Assembly (NCBI RefSeq): GCF_947502065.1
Contig: NZ_CANMYE010000005.1
Location: forward strand, 248,001 to 312,000
DNA: 64,000 nt
DNA from: an uncultured Pseudoteredinibacter sp.
GTDB lineage: Bacteria; Pseudomonadota; Gammaproteobacteria; Pseudomonadales; Cellvibrionaceae
Reading direction: 5' to 3'
Shown: in pieces, positions 17,265 to 26,632 of the stretch
Position numbering within the stretch: position 1 is the stretch's first letter
Layout of the letters: each line of letters begins with the position of its first letter
Made by a program: the position numbers and the translations under genes
Notes under the pieces: model-generated
The model's database searches: none
Told to the model about the DNA's origin: nothing
What the model saw: the letters and a program-made list of their open reading frames with translations, nothing else

Positions 17265-18131
17265 ATGTCAGGGAGATTTGAGACGGCTCCGTTAGTGTAT
17301 GTAACTGCTAAGCTGTCTTTGAGTCCGTTAAATTTAACCCAAGATCAATTAGCGCAAATACAACAGGGCCTGCTTGGGTTGGAATTAGTCCACTTTGAAA
17401 AAAGTGTAGCAACGCAAATAGATATCAATGGAGAGACGGGCATTGTTGAAGCTGAGGTGAAGAAGAGCTCGTATGTTCGTCACGCCTTTATGAGTAGAGA
17501 TAAGTCTCGAGCATTGATATTGGATCAAAATAGCTTTGAGTATAGGGTAACTAAGTACACCAAATATCGCGAATTTATTGAGGAATTCCTGAGGTGTATT
17601 GAAGTGGTTAGTAAGCTCGTTGAGATTAGCGGCATGAGGTCGCTGAAGGAGTGTCAGCTCAGCTATGTCGATGTTGTGGTTCCTATTGGTGATAGGTCTC
17701 TTAAAGATTATTTTAAGTCTCCAGATGCCATATTGCCTTTGGCGCACGTTGAAAATAGCTCAGATGAGCTTCAGTTTGGCCAGAATCAAGCCATAAGGTT
17801 GGTCGATCTACAAACAAGGGTTAATATCATGGTGGAGCAGCTACCTGCTAATCATGGTGTCAATAAATTTATGCCTGAGCAGATGGGCGAAGATGATGAC
17901 GCATTTGTTATGCCTCTCACTATTTTGCCTCATGTTAGGGAGTATAAATCTGAACGCGGCCATTATGCGCTATTGCTAACACAGGCGGCAGCTTTGTTGA
18001 GTGGCGAGCTTGTTGGTGATCACGATATTAAAGAGTGTTTCCGTAAGTTGCATGTTCATGTGAAGGATAGCTTTGAAGCGGCTATAAATAGGGATGTTTG
18101 CGATGAAGATTGGAGGTATGTAGCGGAGTGA
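17265..18131 (+). CDS. TIGR04255-like protein, first gene of the island module
   Basis: ATG at 17265 has AAGGTG just upstream; a GTG at 17256 is less well supported. The protein of about 288 residues opens FETAPLVYVTAKLSLSP, has an ALILDQNSFEYRVTKYTKY segment followed by a helix, and a late beta region with HVREYKSERGHYALLL. This layout matches the sporadically distributed TIGR04255 family as I remember it, whose function is not known. No TM segment or catalytic motif is visible. It overlaps the next gene by four bases (GTGA), so the two are translationally coupled. Confidence 0.65.
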   Translation: MSGRFETAPLVYVTAKLSLSPLNLTQDQLAQIQQGLLGLELVHFEKSVATQIDINGETGIVEAEVKKSSYVRHAFMSRDKSRALILDQNSFEYRVTKYTKYREFIEEFLRCIEVVSKLVEISGMRSLKECQLSYVDVVVPIGDRSLKDYFKSPDAILPLAHVENSSDELQFGQNQAIRLVDLQTRVNIMVEQLPANHGVNKFMPEQMGEDDDAFVMPLTILPHVREYKSERGHYALLLTQAAALLSGELVGDHDIKECFRKLHVHVKDSFEAAINRDVCDEDWRYVAE

Positions 18132-18844
18132 GTACCGTACTTAAAAGAACTACAGCTAACGGTTGGGGCCCTTTTATGGGGGCAATACCAGGCCATGATG
18201 CGGGCTTATATAATGCTCGGGCGCTTGCCTCGGGTGATGGGGCGCCAGTCCCAAGTACTCGGGCGCCCACCCCAAAAACTTGGGGGGGCACCTTTTCTGA
18301 TGATGATTCGGTGGATTCTTTTCTCAGAGAGTTTGAAGCGGTAGTAAAGTCTTTTTCTGGTGTACTTAAGGTTTCGGTTTCGCAGGATGAGCTTGAGTAT
18401 AGCCTTCCTAAAAAGCGCCACAGTGTGGTCGAGGTAAAAGAGCAGCAGTTGGTTGATGTTGCGGAGATGGTTGAGGTGGTAAGGCGAGTTTTTGGTCTTA
18501 CTGCGGCCCAAGTAGCTAAGCTGGTTGGAGTATCTAGGCCTACGCTTTATAACCACATGTCTAATAGCTGTGACCTATCCGAGAAGGTGGGGCATTATAA
18601 GGATTTATATGAAATGGCGCTGGCCGTTGAGCGTCACTGCGCAGGTCCTATTTCTGCTGGACTGAAGAATGTTTTAGTGGATGGGCAGACGTTATTGTCG
18701 TTTTTGAAAGCAGGTGGTTACACAGAGAAAGAGCTTCTCGAGTTTGTTTCTTTTGTTGATAAAAGGCTCAGGGAGAGGGGGAATGGTGGTTCGGTACCAT
18801 CTGTGTATCAGCAAAAGGAAAAATTGCTGGGGGGGCCTGCATAG
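18128..18844 (+). CDS. Helix-turn-helix protein, second gene of the island module
   Basis: GTG at 18128 overlaps the previous stop and has GGAGGT ten bases upstream; a TTG at 18110 is the alternative. The protein has about 238 residues. The first 60 are Gly/Pro-rich and look disordered. A helix-turn-helix sits in the middle (LTAAQVAKLVGVSRPTLYNH), followed by a helical tail. It probably binds the iterated repeats at 17213-17246. Two runs of seven G residues (18292-18298, and near 18829-18835) make the frame prone to slippage. Confidence 0.65.
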   Translation: MSTVLKRTTANGWGPFMGAIPGHDAGLYNARALASGDGAPVPSTRAPTPKTWGGTFSDDDSVDSFLREFEAVVKSFSGVLKVSVSQDELEYSLPKKRHSVVEVKEQQLVDVAEMVEVVRRVFGLTAAQVAKLVGVSRPTLYNHMSNSCDLSEKVGHYKDLYEMALAVERHCAGPISAGLKNVLVDGQTLLSFLKAGGYTEKELLEFVSFVDKRLRERGNGGSVPSVYQQKEKLLGGPA

Positions 18845-18869
18845 CTCGTTAGCTGGCAGATTAAGGTAG

Positions 18870-19727
18870 ATGTCGTCTGAGTTGTTGAGTAATGGAGTAT
18901 CTCAAGGGGCTATTTTGACTTTAAAGGATCAAAATTGCTCTATAAAAGAAAGCATTCGGGAGAATAGGGCGGACCCTAGTAAAAGGGCTAAGCCGTTTAA
19001 GCCTACAGACAAACTAGTCATATTAAGTCAAGATTGTGATATTAACGGTCAGGAATCCACGGTAGAGGTTGCGGTTTTATCTATACCGAAAGGAGGGGAT
19101 AGAACTAGTAGCCGCATTTCAAAAGTTAGAGACGTAAAAAAGCTAAGAATCAAGCATGGGGATGATCATTATGTATTGCATGTCTCATTAATTGGGGTTC
19201 TCTCGAAAGTTGAGCTATTAGAGTGTCTAGACAAGTTTCATATTGAGCATCTAGATGAAGAGAATCTTTCAATACTTAAAAAGTGGCGTGTAAATAGGTA
19301 CAGCAGGGCGGCGCTGCCTCATAAGTTTAATACCGACTTTATCCAAGCAAGGCTAGCCCCTGAAGATTCAGGGTTGCGACAAACACTAGAGGCGAATCAT
19401 AAGCACGTTTTGGGTTTGTATGCGTACGTGTTCCCGTTAGATGAAGATGCTCCTAGATACTATGTTTCGGTCTCTATAGTTTTGTCTCTTAAGGCTAAGG
19501 AGGAAACTGGTGTTTCGGCATTTCATGATGCTTTGATGGGGGTTTTAAAGCAGGTGCACAAGGAAAGTGATCATTTGCATATGCTGCAGGTTGAAGATGT
19601 TGAATTTGGTCAGTCTAGGTTGCCTACTAGAGATTTGGTCGTTCCCCCTGAGGATTTTACCGCTGAGGATCAAATTCTCATGTCAGAGTTGACGCTTGAC
19701 TACATGTGTTGGCCAGATGCTGATTGA
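18870..19727 (+). CDS. Unknown protein with a 'SQDCD' motif, third gene of the island module
   Basis: A 285-residue protein starting at ATG 18870, with TAAGG before it and 25 bases after the preceding gene. It opens QGAILTLKD and has LVILSQDCDINGQ near residue 50, then alternating strands and helices. A C-terminal part has IVLSLKAKEE and ends in MCWPDAD. The LSQDCD motif near the N-terminus recurs in uncharacterised proteins of defence-like gene clusters, in my recollection. I cannot assign an activity. Two terminators follow, so the module ends here. Confidence 0.6.
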   Translation: MSSELLSNGVSQGAILTLKDQNCSIKESIRENRADPSKRAKPFKPTDKLVILSQDCDINGQESTVEVAVLSIPKGGDRTSSRISKVRDVKKLRIKHGDDHYVLHVSLIGVLSKVELLECLDKFHIEHLDEENLSILKKWRVNRYSRAALPHKFNTDFIQARLAPEDSGLRQTLEANHKHVLGLYAYVFPLDEDAPRYYVSVSIVLSLKAKEETGVSAFHDALMGVLKQVHKESDHLHMLQVEDVEFGQSRLPTRDLVVPPEDFTAEDQILMSELTLDYMCWPDAD

Positions 19728-19767
19728 AGCCTAACTAAGAGTTCACGCCGGACTTTCGGTCTTTCCT

Positions 19768-19799
19768 GCTTTGCTTGCGAAGTAGTTTTCTTTTTTTGA
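19768..19799 (+). terminator. Rho-independent terminator after the three-gene module
   Basis: CTGCTT pairs with AAGTAG (one G-U pair) around an eight-base loop and is followed by TTTTCTTTTTTT. Confidence 0.75.
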
Positions 19800-19846
19800 T
19801 GTGTATATTTTCTTAACGAGTCGATTTCCACTCTGGAAATAATAGG

Positions 19847-19867
19847 ACTGGCAGTCCGTTTTTTACT
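19847..19867 (+). terminator. Second rho-independent terminator
   Basis: GGACT-GGC-AGTCC followed by GTTTTTT. It lies 80 bases after the first terminator and insulates the module from the following non-coding stretch. Confidence 0.75.
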
Positions 19868-20327
19868 ACTGAGGCATAGCACAACACTATTTTAGAGTAA
19901 TTCCGATTGCGTCAATGGTGTTCATTTTTGTTTTTAGTGAGTGCACATAGTCTTAGTCATAATTCTTGCTATTCGTGAATGCTTTAGGTGTTTGTATGGG
20001 TTAGCCTTATATGGAAAGAGATAATAGTGGATAAGCAAATATGATAACACTGTTGTTGATTTTCTATGGCGCTGCCCCCAGAAGCAGCCGGCTAATAATA
20101 TTAGTGTAAACCATAGGATAATGGACTCTATGTCTAACTAGGGCCAGATTTTTAGCGGAGAGTACAAAAAAAGTGAATATTCTGACAAATGAAAACCCAA
20201 CTTGGTAAGTTCGAATTGGCATGCTGATAAATATTTAATTGTATGGTATTGCTCTAAACTCGTCAGGTTGTATGGTGTCAGTTGAATTTGAAAAATGTTG
20301 TTTTAAGCAGAGTACATCGGAGGCGTT
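19868..20327. other. AT-rich non-coding stretch inside the island
   Basis: No supported gene over about 460 bases. It holds short inverted repeats, including GCTGC...GCAGC near 20070 and CTAATA-A-TATTAG near 20090. It may be the decayed remains of former cargo. Confidence 0.4.
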
Positions 20328-20548
20328 ATGAAAGCTGAAAAGTTTAATCTGGCTACGCCTGCAATTTATTCGATATTAGAGAAAAGCGTAAAAAACATTT
20401 AAGGTGTAAAAAATTCACTTAATGTGCGGGGCTTAGCGCCATCAGGAGTCTCCGTATTGTGGAAAATTTTGTCGTTATAGTCATTGCATTGCGTGGCGAG
20501 AAGATTGACATTGAAGAGTGTTAGATGTCTTATGATTGACCTAGTCTT
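20328..20548 (+). pseudogene. Possible decayed small gene
   Basis: A well-placed GGAGG precedes an ATG at 20328. The frame reads MKAEKFNLATPAIYSILEKS and stops after 24 codons, then resumes in the same frame for about 25 codons (GVKNSLNVRGLAPSGVSVLW) before another stop. A shifted frame continues to 20522. The good ribosome-binding site with interrupted but protein-like text suggests a broken small gene. I do not recognise the family. Confidence 0.3.
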
Positions 20549-20574
20549 TTTATACAGTTAAAAAGGATGGTCAA

Positions 20575-21738
20575 ATGAAATTTATATTATCGGTTATTTT
20601 CATGCTTACCTTGGTGGCGTGTAGTCATGCCCCTACAAAAGAGTCAAAGTCATCTCCTAGGACAATAGCCTTGTTGTCAGATCAATGTTTAATGACGCGG
20701 AATTTGGCTAAACAGCAGGCTGGCTTAGGTGTGGCCTCTGTAGTGCTCCCCTATATTCTTGACTATGGGATCTCATATGTGGCGAAGAAGTTAAGCGAGG
20801 TAAAGAAGGTGGAGAGTGCATCGGAATTCTATGCTCCACTATACGCCTCTAATGAAGGCGGTTATCCAGAATTTGATCCGAGATTCAAGTGTGTAACAGT
20901 TGTTACAGCGAATACTGACTTTAGCCCTGATGGATACTTTTCGCTACCAAAGAACCAAAAGGTTACTGTTGCTAGAAGCCCGGCACAAATAAGAAATAAT
21001 GTTGACACCAGAGAGTTGGCGCATAAGATTTTGATTGATGCCAAAATTATTAAGTCTGAAAGAGATTTTTACTCTGTGTATGAGTTTGAGTTGGTGAATG
21101 CTCAGGATGATAGCGCATTTAGAGTTAAAGATCGATATTTGCTTGTGGATAAGCTTTTAACTGGAAAAAATAAATCAAATGTAGTCTATACGCTCACAGT
21201 AAGTGGGCCGGGAGTTTCAGAGAACGGAGTTACTTTGTCAAGTCTTGTGCTTAATTTGGGGGGGGTTGAAAAAGGTACTAGAAAGGAATACGAGGATATC
21301 TCAACTAACTTGTCCGGTTTGTACAAAACTATTGGTATTAGCCCTGAGTCGTGGATGTATTACATTCAAAATATAGCTGGTAAGAATCATACCGGATATA
21401 CTGGCCTAATGGATTCTAGGGTGGCGATTAGCATGGTTCAAATAAATAAGCCTAGTGAAGCGGCAAAATTTGTGGCTAATTTTCTAGAAAATAATAAATC
21501 AAAAATATCAAAAGCGATAACTGCTAAGGCATTTCCTGAGGATAATACAACTAAAATTTTAGAGTCAACGATTGCAGCGCAAAGCGCAAAAATTGAGTTT
21601 GATTCTGCAAATAAGGGCACGACTCAGTGCCGATTGGCCAAAAATAAAATTGACTTAGCTTGTTCATCTTTAACGACGTTAGGTGGTGACAAGGATGTGA
21701 ATATCTGCATGAATAGAAGTTCTTTGAGTTGTGAGTGA
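20575..21738 (+). CDS. Predicted lipoprotein of unknown function (partner of the metallopeptidase)
   Basis: A 387-residue protein with a lipoprotein signal (MKFILSVIFMLTLVACSHAP, lipobox LVAC) and AAAGGATGG before the ATG. The mature part mixes helices and strands, with several cysteines near the N- and C-termini (CLMTRN, CRLAKNKIDLACSSL, NICMNRSSLSC) that could form disulfides. No known domain is recognised. It overlaps the following astacin-like peptidase gene at TGATG, so the two are co-translated. A G8 run lies within the gene near 21258. Codon use is AT-rich compared with flanking housekeeping genes. Confidence 0.6.
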   Translation: MKFILSVIFMLTLVACSHAPTKESKSSPRTIALLSDQCLMTRNLAKQQAGLGVASVVLPYILDYGISYVAKKLSEVKKVESASEFYAPLYASNEGGYPEFDPRFKCVTVVTANTDFSPDGYFSLPKNQKVTVARSPAQIRNNVDTRELAHKILIDAKIIKSERDFYSVYEFELVNAQDDSAFRVKDRYLLVDKLLTGKNKSNVVYTLTVSGPGVSENGVTLSSLVLNLGGVEKGTRKEYEDISTNLSGLYKTIGISPESWMYYIQNIAGKNHTGYTGLMDSRVAISMVQINKPSEAAKFVANFLENNKSKISKAITAKAFPEDNTTKILESTIAAQSAKIEFDSANKGTTQCRLAKNKIDLACSSLTTLGGDKDVNICMNRSSLSCE

Positions 21739-22706
21739 TGAAAAAATTTATTCTATTTTTGTTGATTGTTTTATGTCGAGGGTGTCGTGGAGAGGTCGGT
21801 CACATTGTCGAAGATTCGAGGAAAATATACGGAATAAAAGGTGAGAATCATGAGGGTTACAAGTTTATTTTCTCAAATAAATCCTCTGAGTCAATAAAGG
21901 GTTTTTTTCGTGATAAATGGCTAAGAAGGCAAATAGAGCCAATTAGTGTGTGTTTTATGGAGAAAGGAAACAACTCGTTAAAAAACTTTATTCGAAAAGT
22001 AGCTAGGCTTTGGGAAATAGAAGGCACATCAATTAATTTCACTTTTAAAGGTAATGATTTCATCTGCTCGAAGAAAATAAGTGAGTTAGATGATATTAGG
22101 ATTTCATTTTCAAAAAACGAATTGTACTCGAAGATAGGTCTGGATTCAGAAAACTCTAGCCCTATTGATGAAACGATGATTCTTGGTCGCCTAGTCGGCC
22201 GGAATCTAGATTCCGAAACTCGGCGCTGGATTTTACATGAATTTGGTCACGCGCTTGGGTTTTATCATGAACACCAGTCTCCAGGGTTAAACTGTGAAAA
22301 ACAATTAGAGATGGAAAAATTGTCAGTATATGTGAGGAAAAAGTATGGCTGGGATGATGAGGACTTAAAAAAGGAAGTGTCAGTGTTAAGTGGTAGTCTA
22401 TTGGGAATGAAAGTGGTAAATAAAAACATAGATAGTGTGATGTCTTATACTTTTCCAAAGAGGTTTTACAAAGTCCCTTTAGGTGATTGCTATGCTGATG
22501 TTGCTTATGATCTAACAGAGAGCGATGTTAACACGGCAAAACTTCTCTTTGCCTTGCCGGTGGTAGATAGTTTTGAAATCAAGAAACAAGTAGAAGTTGG
22601 CGCTGGCGCGCGGAAGAGTCAAAGGGGTGAATTGATGCGAGAGCTTGATAAGTTGGGGGTAGACGAAAATGTCAAGGCCCAAGTTTTAAGTATAGCTGGA
22701 TACTAA
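21738..22706 (+). CDS. Exported astacin-like zinc metallopeptidase
   Basis: ATG at 21738 (GTG at 21735 possible) gives a signal peptide (MKKFILFLLIVLC). The zinc site HEFGHALGFYHEHQSP near residue 168 fits HExxHxxGxxH of the metzincins. SVMSYTFP about 65 residues later is the Met-turn, with the tyrosine seen in astacins. The protein of about 322 residues would cleave extracytoplasmic proteins. The overlapping upstream lipoprotein may be its inhibitor, anchor or substrate. The peptidase activity is well supported by motifs; the biological role is not. Confidence 0.75.
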   Translation: MKKFILFLLIVLCRGCRGEVGHIVEDSRKIYGIKGENHEGYKFIFSNKSSESIKGFFRDKWLRRQIEPISVCFMEKGNNSLKNFIRKVARLWEIEGTSINFTFKGNDFICSKKISELDDIRISFSKNELYSKIGLDSENSSPIDETMILGRLVGRNLDSETRRWILHEFGHALGFYHEHQSPGLNCEKQLEMEKLSVYVRKKYGWDDEDLKKEVSVLSGSLLGMKVVNKNIDSVMSYTFPKRFYKVPLGDCYADVAYDLTESDVNTAKLLFALPVVDSFEIKKQVEVGAGARKSQRGELMRELDKLGVDENVKAQVLSIAGY

Positions 22707-23068
22707 TTGGAAGTGTTGTAAAATCTAATAGCATAATTTATGACGACATATGAGTCCTAATAAATAATAGCCTGTAAGTAAATTTCTGTAGCTAGAATAT
22801 CTGAATTGTGAGGAGTTATTGGGCTAGGACGAAAATTGACTGTTCGCTGCCCCAATTTCCAGATTGATTTAGTTCATTTTGTCGAAACCTCGGGTTGGCC
22901 GTGTAAACCAATTGATAAAAGATTCATTGACAATAAAGAGCCTGTGTGCTCGCCAATTTACGGACTGTGGTGCTAAAGATTGCGGAGGGTTGGTTTTCTA
23001 GAACGCAATAGGAGCGGTCTGGTAGTTGATCTGATGGTTAATTAGTCTCATAGAGTGGGCGCCTTCCA
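22707..23068. other. Non-coding right end of the island
   Basis: About 360 bases with no intact gene. Short protein-like fragments in different frames (for example SGWPCKPIDKRF near 22890) hint at a decayed gene. It ends exactly where the second copy of the comM 3' end begins (23069). Confidence 0.4.
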
Positions 23069-23075
23069 GAGGAAT

Positions 23076-24593
23076 TTACTGACTATCTCGATCGAGGCCT
23101 CGATAGCTCAAGGCTTCACTTATATGGTTGGCCTCCAATGTTTGGGCATCACTCAAATCGGCAATGCTCAAGGCCAGTTTTAAGATACGGTGGTAAGCTC
23201 GCGCCGAAAACTTCAGCTGGCTCATGGCTTTTGCGAGTAATTCAAGGCTTGCGGCGCTGGCGACTAGCTTGTTAGCCAAAATTTCATCCAGCTCGGTATT
23301 GCTTAGGTTGGCGTTGAGTTTTTGCTGTCTGAGTAGCTGCCTCTTTTGGGCGGCTATTACCCGCTCGCGGATTAACTGGCTACTGTCGCCAATCGGCGCG
23401 TTTTGCAGTTCATCACTATTAATAGTCTGCATAGGGATGTGCAGGTCGATGCGATCTAATAGTGGGCCAGAGAGCCGCAAACGATAGCGCTGCACTTGTT
23501 CTGGGCTGCAGCGACAGGCACGTTGGCGGCTGCCGAAGTAACCGCAGGGGCAGGGGTTCATGGCCGATATTAATTGAAATCTAGCTGGAAAAGTCGCCTG
23601 GGCCCTTGCTCTAGAGATGCAGATTTCGCCATTTTCTAGAGGTTCCCTTAAAACCTCCAGCACTGAACGGGGAAACTCGGGCAGTTCATCTAAAAACAGC
23701 ACACCACCATGGGCTAGGCTGATCTCGCCCGGTTTCGGGTTCGCGCCGCCACCGACCAAAGCCGTGCTCGAGGCCGAGTGGTGAGGGTTGCGAAATGGGC
23801 GTTGACGCCACTTAGCAATATCAAAAGGTTTATGTATTGAATGAATAGCCGCAACTTGAATGGCTTCTTGTTCGGATAGTTCGGGCAAAATATCGCCCAG
23901 CCTTTGGGCGAGCATGGTTTTACCAGTGCCGGGCTCCCCAAAAAATAAGATGTTGTGACCACCGGCGGCGGCTATTTCCAAAGCTCTTTTGGCTTGGGCT
24001 TGGCCCCTAACATCTTGCATATCCAAGCCGCTGAGCTGCTGTCGCTCGCTCATCACGGCTGCAGGCTCAGGATCAAGTGGCTGATTACCGTTTAGGTGGG
24101 CGCAAACCTGTAGCAGGTTGTCGGCTGCTAGCACTTCAGTATTGGCGCTCAGCGCGGCCTCGGCTGCATTGGCCCTAGGCACGATGAGCTTACGTTGCTG
24201 TCCGCTGGCCGCCAGTGAGGCACTAAGGCTAGCGGGGACTGGCCTAAGCTCTCCAGATAAAGCAAGTTCACCAAGTAGCTCGCAATGTTGTAACTCGCCT
24301 TGGGGTATCTGCTTGGAGGCTGCCAATATCCCCAGTGCGATGGCTAAATCAAAGCGGCCACCATCTTTGGGCAGGTCGGCGGGCGCTAAATTCACGGTTA
24401 TGCGGCGGGCGGGAAATTCGAAATGACTATTAAGAATGGCGCTACGTACACGATCTTTGCTTTCTTTCACCGCTGTTTCGGCTAATCCAACAATCGCGAG
24501 TTTGGGCAAACCACCGGAAATGTGGGTCTCTACCGTAACTAATGGCGCATCAATGCCCAGTCTGGCACGGCTATATACAACAGCTAATGACAT
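23076..24593 (-). CDS. comM: ComM/YifB family Mg-chelatase-like AAA+ ATPase, intact copy
   Basis: A 505-residue protein with an N-terminal Lon-protease-like domain (SRARLGIDAPLVTVETHISG), an AAA+ core (GEPGTGKT near residue 217; GGVLFLDELPEF Walker B) and the CPCGYFG/CRC cysteine region near residue 350. ComM is a hexameric branch-migration helicase that aids recombination during natural transformation. The last ~500 bases were apparently delivered by the island, which restored the reading frame after insertion. The displaced original end remains at 16491-17001. Confidence 0.9.
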   Translation of the reverse strand: MSLAVVYSRARLGIDAPLVTVETHISGGLPKLAIVGLAETAVKESKDRVRSAILNSHFEFPARRITVNLAPADLPKDGGRFDLAIALGILAASKQIPQGELQHCELLGELALSGELRPVPASLSASLAASGQQRKLIVPRANAAEAALSANTEVLAADNLLQVCAHLNGNQPLDPEPAAVMSERQQLSGLDMQDVRGQAQAKRALEIAAAGGHNILFFGEPGTGKTMLAQRLGDILPELSEQEAIQVAAIHSIHKPFDIAKWRQRPFRNPHHSASSTALVGGGANPKPGEISLAHGGVLFLDELPEFPRSVLEVLREPLENGEICISRARAQATFPARFQLISAMNPCPCGYFGSRQRACRCSPEQVQRYRLRLSGPLLDRIDLHIPMQTINSDELQNAPIGDSSQLIRERVIAAQKRQLLRQQKLNANLSNTELDEILANKLVASAASLELLAKAMSQLKFSARAYHRILKLALSIADLSDAQTLEANHISEALSYRGLDRDSQ

Positions 24594-24752
24594 ATTTTGC
24601 TAATCCCTATTAAGCCCTTTCAAGTCCTAGGCCTCAGCAAGCCGGTGGCGGCTAAGTGCACATATTCTGTGGGGTAATGGGATTAGGCTAACAGCCGCTA
24701 TAACTATGCAGTATCGGGCAAAAGCCGGAATAGGCCTTGTTGCGAATGGTGG

Positions 24753-25007
24753 TTATGAGTTGGTAGAGGACTTTTGAAGTTCTTCTAGTTGCTGCTGCAT
24801 CTGAGCTAATTGTTGCTCTAGGGCATCAATTTTTTCTCGGCTGCGCTGTAGCACGATACTTTGTGCATCGAATTCATCACGCCCAACTAAGTTCAAGCGT
24901 TTTACCGCAGAGCTAATTATTTGCTGTAACTGGCTGTGAGGCGTAGGGCCGTTTTCCACAGCTTGGTGAATATCATTGGCGAGTTTTTGTGCGAAGTCTT
25001 GCAGCAT
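24753..25007 (-). CDS. ubiK: Ubiquinone biosynthesis accessory factor UbiK (BMFP domain)
   Basis: An 84-residue protein with the BMFP pattern: MLQDFAQKLANDIHQAVE, then a mid helix and a C-terminal coiled coil (KIDALEQQLAQMQQQLEELQ). UbiK (YqiC) forms a trimer with UbiJ and helps the Ubi complex in aerobic ubiquinone synthesis. It sits upstream of comM, as in many gammaproteobacteria. Confidence 0.85.
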   Translation of the reverse strand: MLQDFAQKLANDIHQAVENGPTPHSQLQQIISSAVKRLNLVGRDEFDAQSIVLQRSREKIDALEQQLAQMQQQLEELQKSSTNS

Positions 25008-25080
25008 GGAAGGGCAGTCCCGATAAAAAGTAGGGCGCTAGTGTAAACCATGTTGCAGGAAGATACATAAAAGCCTGTTT

Positions 25081-25161
25081 TGCACCAAGAGAGGGCTAAA
25101 AGCGGCGCACCAAGAGCGAGCGAAGCTCGATGCACTAAAAGAATTGCACCAGGGCTGTGCA
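25081..25161 (+). promoter_or_regulatory. NtrC-type binding site with half-sites
   Basis: At 25145-25161, TGCAC-N7-GTGCA matches the NtrC enhancer consensus (TGCACC...GGTGCA). Further TGCACC and TGCACT half-sites lie at 25081 and 25131. The site is 74 bases upstream of the sigma-54 promoter, a normal enhancer distance. Confidence 0.65.
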
Positions 25162-25234
25162 AAATAAGCCCATTAATTCCCCGAAACGATTTTAATCCCC
25201 CGAAAAATCAATACATAGGAGAAAAATTAAAAGT

Positions 25235-25250
25235 TGGCCCGCGATGTGCA
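25235..25250 (+). promoter_or_regulatory. Sigma-54 promoter for the porin/glnK/amtB cluster
   Basis: TGGCCCGCGATGTGCA fits the -24/-12 consensus TGGCACG-N4-TTGCA with two mismatches. It lies about 180 bases before the porin start and downstream of the NtrC site, as expected for genes switched on by nitrogen limitation. Confidence 0.65.
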
Positions 25251-25428
25251 ATAAGCAATTTAGTTGATTCAATCACGAGTGTCGTTAGGCAGAAGTTTTA
25301 GAGTGCCGGCGGCGGAATAAACACCATGTGCTATAGCTTAAAGAATGGCCGAGGCCGTTCCTAAGCGCTAAGAGCGGTGCCAATACTTATAAACAAACTT
25401 ACAAGCACTTAAATCTTGGAGAATAATT

Positions 25429-26537
<1,109 letters not shown>

Positions 26538-26632
26538 CATGGCGATCTGATTTAATCTCGCAATAAACTCAAAAACCTTATTTTTTGCGGCTTTTTTAGC
26601 TGCGACAGGATTCTTTTGTCTGGAGAAAACTG

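Noticed and set aside
19728..20574. Retron or other reverse-transcriptase-linked RNA in the island spacer
   Set aside because: Hairpins are present but are explained as terminators, and no reverse transcriptase gene is nearby.
22707..23068. Decayed integrase or transposase at the right end of the island
   Set aside because: Only short protein-like fragments in mixed frames were seen, with no catalytic motif that would support a recombinase.
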